Origin: CAWKMN01 sp963850765
GTDB lineage: Bacteria > Chloroflexota > Anaerolineae > Aggregatilineales > Aggregatilineaceae
NCBI GenBank assembly: GCA_963850765.1
Contig: CAWKMN010000011.1
Coordinates: 186,001-250,000 of the forward strand
Length of the DNA stretch: 64,000 nucleotides
Direction of reading: 5' to 3'
A model generated the notes under the pieces. That model was not told the DNA's origin. It did no database searches and saw only the letters and a program-made list of their open reading frames with translations. Shown here in pieces: positions 60,553 to 64,000 of the stretch. Position 1 is the stretch's first letter, and the number at the start of each line of letters is the position of its first letter. A program made the translations under genes and the position numbers.

Positions 60553-61446
60553 ATGACAAGCATTCTGGTAGCGGGTGACGTAACCTATAATGGCCTGATT
60601 TACGTCGAGCATTTCCCCGAGCCAAAATCACAAACGGTCTTCAGCAAAGGTTTCCTCGAGACGGTGGGCGGCACCGCAGCCGGCAAGGCGCTCAACCTGG
60701 GGCGGCTTGGCCTGGATGTGACGCTGCACAGTCTGATCGGGGATGACGCGCCGGGGCGGACCATCCAGCAGTTTTTCGCGCGGGAGCCGATCACGCTCAC
60801 CACCGACTTCGATCCGAAGGGCACGCAGCGCCACATCAACCTGATGGACGACGAGGGGGGCCGCATCTCATTTTATGTCGCTTACGCCACCTTCGAGCCG
60901 GAGATTGATCTCGCGCGCCTGGGAGCGTGCATCGCCCAAAGCGATATCGTGGTGCTCAATCTGAGCAACTACTGCCGCCGGCTGATCCCGCTGGCGAAGC
61001 AGCACGCCAAACCTGTCTGGGTGGATATTCACGACTACGACGGGAAAAATCCCTATCATCAGGACTTTATCGACGGCGCGGACGTGCTGACGATGAGTTC
61101 CGACGCCATGCCCGATTACCGGCAGTTCATGGAGCAGCAGATTGACGCTGGCAAGCAGCTTGTCGTCTGCACGCATGGACGCCGGGGATCCACCGCGCTG
61201 ACTGCGCAGAGAGATTGGATCGAGACTCCGGCGATCACGAGTTATCCGCAGCGCGATACGAACGGCGCGGGCGATGCGTTTTTCGCCGGGCTGCTCTACG
61301 GCCGTATACGGGGATACTCTGTGGAACGCTGCCTGAGGTTCGGCGCGATCACGGCGGGGTTGTGTGTCACCTCGCCGGAATTGTTCGATCCCGACCTGAG
61401 CGCCGCGAAAGTCGAGGCGGAGTACACGCGCCTGTTCGACGCATAA
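60553..61446 (+). CDS. PfkB family carbohydrate kinase
   Basis: A 297-aa ribokinase-fold enzyme. The N-terminal glycine segment is GFLETVGGTAAGKALNLGRLG, and the C-terminal anion hole and catalytic Asp are in DTNGAGDAFFAGLLYGRIRG. The centre (VDIHDYDGKNPYHQDFIDGA DVLTMSSD) fits the family. Substrate unknown; sugars or nucleosides are both possible. It is the third gene of the GH13 cluster, nine bases after the small protein. Confidence 0.88.
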   Translation: MTSILVAGDVTYNGLIYVEHFPEPKSQTVFSKGFLETVGGTAAGKALNLGRLGLDVTLHSLIGDDAPGRTIQQFFAREPITLTTDFDPKGTQRHINLMDDEGGRISFYVAYATFEPEIDLARLGACIAQSDIVVLNLSNYCRRLIPLAKQHAKPVWVDIHDYDGKNPYHQDFIDGADVLTMSSDAMPDYRQFMEQQIDAGKQLVVCTHGRRGSTALTAQRDWIETPAITSYPQRDTNGAGDAFFAGLLYGRIRGYSVERCLRFGAITAGLCVTSPELFDPDLSAAKVEAEYTRLFDA

Positions 61447-61560
61447 ACGGTGCCAATACATTTTCTCTGCGGCCTATTTGGATAACTTCGGCCCATTGGA
61501 TATAACCTCCTCTTACACGTTCTCGTTTTTTTATGCCGATTAGGCAAGTGGGCCGAGATT

Positions 61561-62973
61561 ATGCGCATCCATCCATCTAAGTTTCTCTACGCTCTAGTCC
61601 CTCTGGTTGCCATTCTAGGTGTCCTGCCTCAGGATATTCCAGAGATGGCTCAACCCCGTCTACGCGCTCAATCCGAGGATCAGGTCCGGTTTGCCGTGAT
61701 CGGCGATTTCGGGACGGGGGAAGAGGAGCCACAAGCCGTAGCCGACATGGTCAAAAGCTGGGATCCTGAGTTCATTATTACAACCGGCGATAATAACTAT
61801 CCCGATGGCGCAGCCGAAAAAATCGATGAGAATATCGGGCAGTTCTACTACGAGTACATCTATCCGTATGCGGGCGCATACGGGGCGGGTGCTGAGGAAA
61901 ACCGGTTCTTCCCGACCCTGGGCAATCACGACTACGACACGGACAATGGCCAGCCTTATTTTGATTATTTCACCTTACCGGGTAACGAACGATACTACGA
62001 TTTCACCTGGGGGCCGGTGCACTTTTTTGCCCTCAACAGCAATGACGAGGAACCGGATGGGATCACCGTGGATTCAGCGCAGGCTCAATGGTTGAAAACG
62101 CAGTTGGCTGCTTCTGATAAGCGCTGGAAAATCGTTTATCTTGCGAATCCTGTCTTCTCCTCAGGAAGCAAACACGGTTCAGACCCTGACCTTCAGTGGC
62201 CCTTCCTGGAATGGGGTGCTACGGCGGTACTAACGGGTGATGATCACTTATACGAGCGGATCATGGATCAGGGTTTCCCTTATATAGTCAATGGGGCGGG
62301 AGGTGCTAACCTCTACTCGTTCGGGAGTCCCATCAAAGGCAGCGAAGTCAGGTATAACAAGCTGCATGGGGCCATGCTAGTCGAGGCCACACCCGAAACG
62401 ATCACCTTCGAGTTCTATTCCGTCCTGAACGGCGGCACCTTAATCGACAGCTATACGATGGATGAGCAGATCCTGGCTGAGGTCCAGACCTTTGCTCGGC
62501 AGCGGGCAGCCAAGCTTGTCTTTACCCCTGAAGCTGATACCTATGTCGAACAAGAGAACCCGTCCACCAACAATGGCTTATCCGATGAACTGCGTGTGGA
62601 TGGCGGTGAAGACCCCAGTGTGGAATCCTATCTGCGCTTTAATGTCACGGGGATGACCGGCCCTGTCACAACGGCGACCCTGCGGTTGTATTCAAAAGGC
62701 GGTACCGCAGACGGGCCAGCCGTCAATCGCGTAACGTGGGAGTGGACGGAAGGTGAGCTTACCTGGGAAAACAGCCCCGGCCTGGTTGGATCTCCTATTG
62801 ATGCATTGGATAAAGTGCAGGGAAATCGCTGGGTCGAAGTCGATGTCACCCCACTCGTCGAGGGTGATGGCACCTACACGTTTGTTCTCGTGGGAGAGAA
62901 TGAAGATGGTGTCGCGTTCTCTTCGCGCGAAGGAGAGTTCCCGCCCGAATTGGTGGTGACGACGGCTGAATGA
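61561..62973 (+). CDS. Secreted metallophosphoesterase with C-terminal DNRLRE-type domain
   Basis: A 470-aa exported protein. Signal peptide (FLYALVPLVAILGVLPQDIP). The calcineurin-like phosphoesterase domain (about 40-300) has GDFGTGEE, TTGDNNYPDG, TLGNHDYDTD and LTGDDHLYERIM; it is of the purple acid phosphatase-like type. The C-terminal 140 residues (LVFTPEADTYVEQENPSTNN GLSDELRVDGG, YLRFNVTG, ATLRLYSKGG, WTEGELTWENSPG) match the DNRLRE/CBM-like domain known from secreted proteins. Codon choice is less GC-biased than in neighbours (TTA, CTA, GCT, TCT), which suggests recent transfer. Substrate unknown. Confidence 0.88.
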   Translation: MRIHPSKFLYALVPLVAILGVLPQDIPEMAQPRLRAQSEDQVRFAVIGDFGTGEEEPQAVADMVKSWDPEFIITTGDNNYPDGAAEKIDENIGQFYYEYIYPYAGAYGAGAEENRFFPTLGNHDYDTDNGQPYFDYFTLPGNERYYDFTWGPVHFFALNSNDEEPDGITVDSAQAQWLKTQLAASDKRWKIVYLANPVFSSGSKHGSDPDLQWPFLEWGATAVLTGDDHLYERIMDQGFPYIVNGAGGANLYSFGSPIKGSEVRYNKLHGAMLVEATPETITFEFYSVLNGGTLIDSYTMDEQILAEVQTFARQRAAKLVFTPEADTYVEQENPSTNNGLSDELRVDGGEDPSVESYLRFNVTGMTGPVTTATLRLYSKGGTADGPAVNRVTWEWTEGELTWENSPGLVGSPIDALDKVQGNRWVEVDVTPLVEGDGTYTFVLVGENEDGVAFSSREGEFPPELVVTTAE

Positions 62974-63021
62974 CCGGGAATCGACGCCTTTCTATTGTTG
63001 ACATACGCTCAACCGGACAAC

Positions 63022-64000
63022 TCAACAAATCCGCGGCAAGATTTCACCCAGCGGCATATCGACCACGCGCCGCCCGCCGATCGCCGTCCGCGCCACGACC
63101 ATCCCTGGATGCTCATCCACGACGCGCCCGATGATCGCGCTCTCCTGCCCGAGCGGATGCTGCCGCATGGCCGCGAGCACCGCGTCGGCGTGTTCGGATG
63201 GCACCACCGCCACGAGCTTCCCCTCGTTGGCGACGTACAGCGGATCGATGCCCAGGATCTCACAGGCGGCCATCACCGCCGGGCGGACGGGCACCGCCGA
63301 TTCGTCCAGCGCGAAGCCCACGTTCGAGCTGTCCGCCAACTCATTCAGCACCGCCGCCAGACCGCCCCGTGTCGCGTCGCGCAGGCAGTGAATATCCTGG
63401 GTAACGTCCAGCATCGCCGCGACCAGCGTATGCAGTGACGCGCTGTCGCTCACGATCTCTGTCTCAAACGCCAGCCCCTCGCGCACGGACATGATCGCCA
63501 TGCCGTGATCGCCAATCGTGCCGCTGACGAGGATCACGTCGCCGGGGCGCGCGCCGTTCGCCGCGATCTGCACGCCGGGCGGGACCAGCCCGATCCCGGC
63601 TGTGTTGATATACACGCCGTCGCCGTGACCCTGGTTGACGACCTTCGTATCGCCCGTCACCAGCAGGACGTTCGCCGCTTTGCAGGCGTTCGCCATCGAG
63701 GTGGTGATCCGCCCCAGGTCGTCCATCAGCAGGCCCTCTTCGAGGATAAAGCCTGCCGAGAGGAACAACGGCTGCGCGCCGCTCATTGCCAGATCGTTGA
63801 TCGTGCCGTGTACCGCCAGGCTGCCGATGTCACCGCCGGGGAAAAACAGCGGATGCACCACAAACGAATCCGTGGTAAACGCCAGCCGCGCCCCGTTGAT
63901 CTCGATCACGGCCTGATCGTTCAGTTCGGACAGCGCCGGGTTATCGAACAGGGGCACAAACAAATGCCGGATCAGGTCGGCGGACAGCCGCCCGCCGCTG
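63022..64000 (-). CDS. hypE: Hydrogenase maturation protein HypE, 5' end beyond the window
   Basis: The minus-strand frame is open to position 64000 and shows the AIR-synthase-like fold of HypE: TDSFVVHPLFFPGGDIGSLA VHGTINDLAMSGAQPLFLSA, LLVTGDTKVVNQGHGDGVYI NT, GTIGDHGMAIMSVREGL, and RDATRGGLAAVLNELA. It ends LGEILPRIC, the terminal Cys that carries the thiocarbamate converted to the cyanide ligand of NiFe hydrogenase. The partner HypF and the hydrogenase are not in the window. At least 325 residues are visible. Confidence 0.93.
   Translation of the reverse strand, partial: SGGRLSADLIRHLFVPLFDNPALSELNDQAVIEINGARLAFTTDSFVVHPLFFPGGDIGSLAVHGTINDLAMSGAQPLFLSAGFILEEGLLMDDLGRITTSMANACKAANVLLVTGDTKVVNQGHGDGVYINTAGIGLVPPGVQIAANGARPGDVILVSGTIGDHGMAIMSVREGLAFETEIVSDSASLHTLVAAMLDVTQDIHCLRDATRGGLAAVLNELADSSNVGFALDESAVPVRPAVMAACEILGIDPLYVANEGKLVAVVPSEHADAVLAAMRQHPLGQESAIIGRVVDEHPGMVVARTAIGGRRVVDMPLGEILPRIC

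Noticed and set aside
1..64000. CRISPR array, prophage or transposase
   Set aside because: No regularly spaced identical repeats, integrase, capsid or transposase motif is visible; dispersed palindromes vary and are single copies.

Overview
The window is about 64 kb of GC-rich bacterial chromosome. Gene content suggests a Chloroflexota member, perhaps Anaerolineae-like: fused SdhC-SdhD, a bacterial RIO kinase, a KamA plus ATP-grasp pair, many T/P-rich surface proteins and abundant intergenic GGAGAGGG-type palindromes. This assignment is inference from gene families, not from a marker-gene search. I see no prophage, insertion sequence, CRISPR array or rRNA; one tRNA (Cys) is present.

Layout. 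1-9.1 kb: a truncated, frameshifted peptide-binding protein, radA, and a complete branched-chain amino acid ABC operon (livK-H-M-G-F) whose LivM and LivG carry unusual insertions. 9.2-16 kb: a lipoprotein cytochrome c diverging from an MtaA-like methyltransferase across a perfect 9-bp palindrome, a rhomboid protease, a long coiled-coil protein, NAD-malic enzyme, and a thioredoxin-reductase-like flavoprotein that lacks the redox cysteines. 16-22 kb: a minus-strand SAM hydrolase-murA-nucleotidyltransferase operon (MurA has Asp in place of the catalytic Cys), diverging from kamA plus an ATP-grasp ligase whose leader ends in a terminator-like hairpin; then tRNA-Cys. 22-31 kb: a seven-PAS histidine kinase and an amino-sugar-type cluster (PIG-L deacetylase, actin-fold kinase-like protein, SIS isomerase, divergent ROK repressor) with a 12-bp operator palindrome embedded in two face-to-face promoters.

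31-40.4 kb: CoA-transferase B and A subunits separated by two protease genes, then citrate synthase diverging from the succinate dehydrogenase genes (sdhCD fusion, sdhA, sdhB). 40.4-50 kb: deoxynucleoside kinase, orphan receiver, lipid kinase, a soluble histidine kinase coupled to a signal-less BtuF-like binding protein, and a purA-S51-like-M20-PIG-L-ricT run. 50-64 kb: RIO kinase behind a long leader, M20 dipeptidase, GAF-PP2C phosphatase, pseudouridine synthase plus acyltransferase, ilvE with an antisense-overlapping membrane protein, a GH13 glycosidase-PfkB cluster, a secreted metallophosphoesterase and the 3' part of hypE.

Two cross-cutting observations. Five genes are broken by six single-base insertions; removing one base restores each family sequence, which points to sequence error rather than gene decay. 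Intergenic spaces carry at least two families of GC-rich palindromic repeats. The strongest candidates for something undescribed are the leader-controlled kamA/ATP-grasp pair, the signal-less binding protein plus kinase, and the deacetylase/kinase/SIS/ROK cluster.
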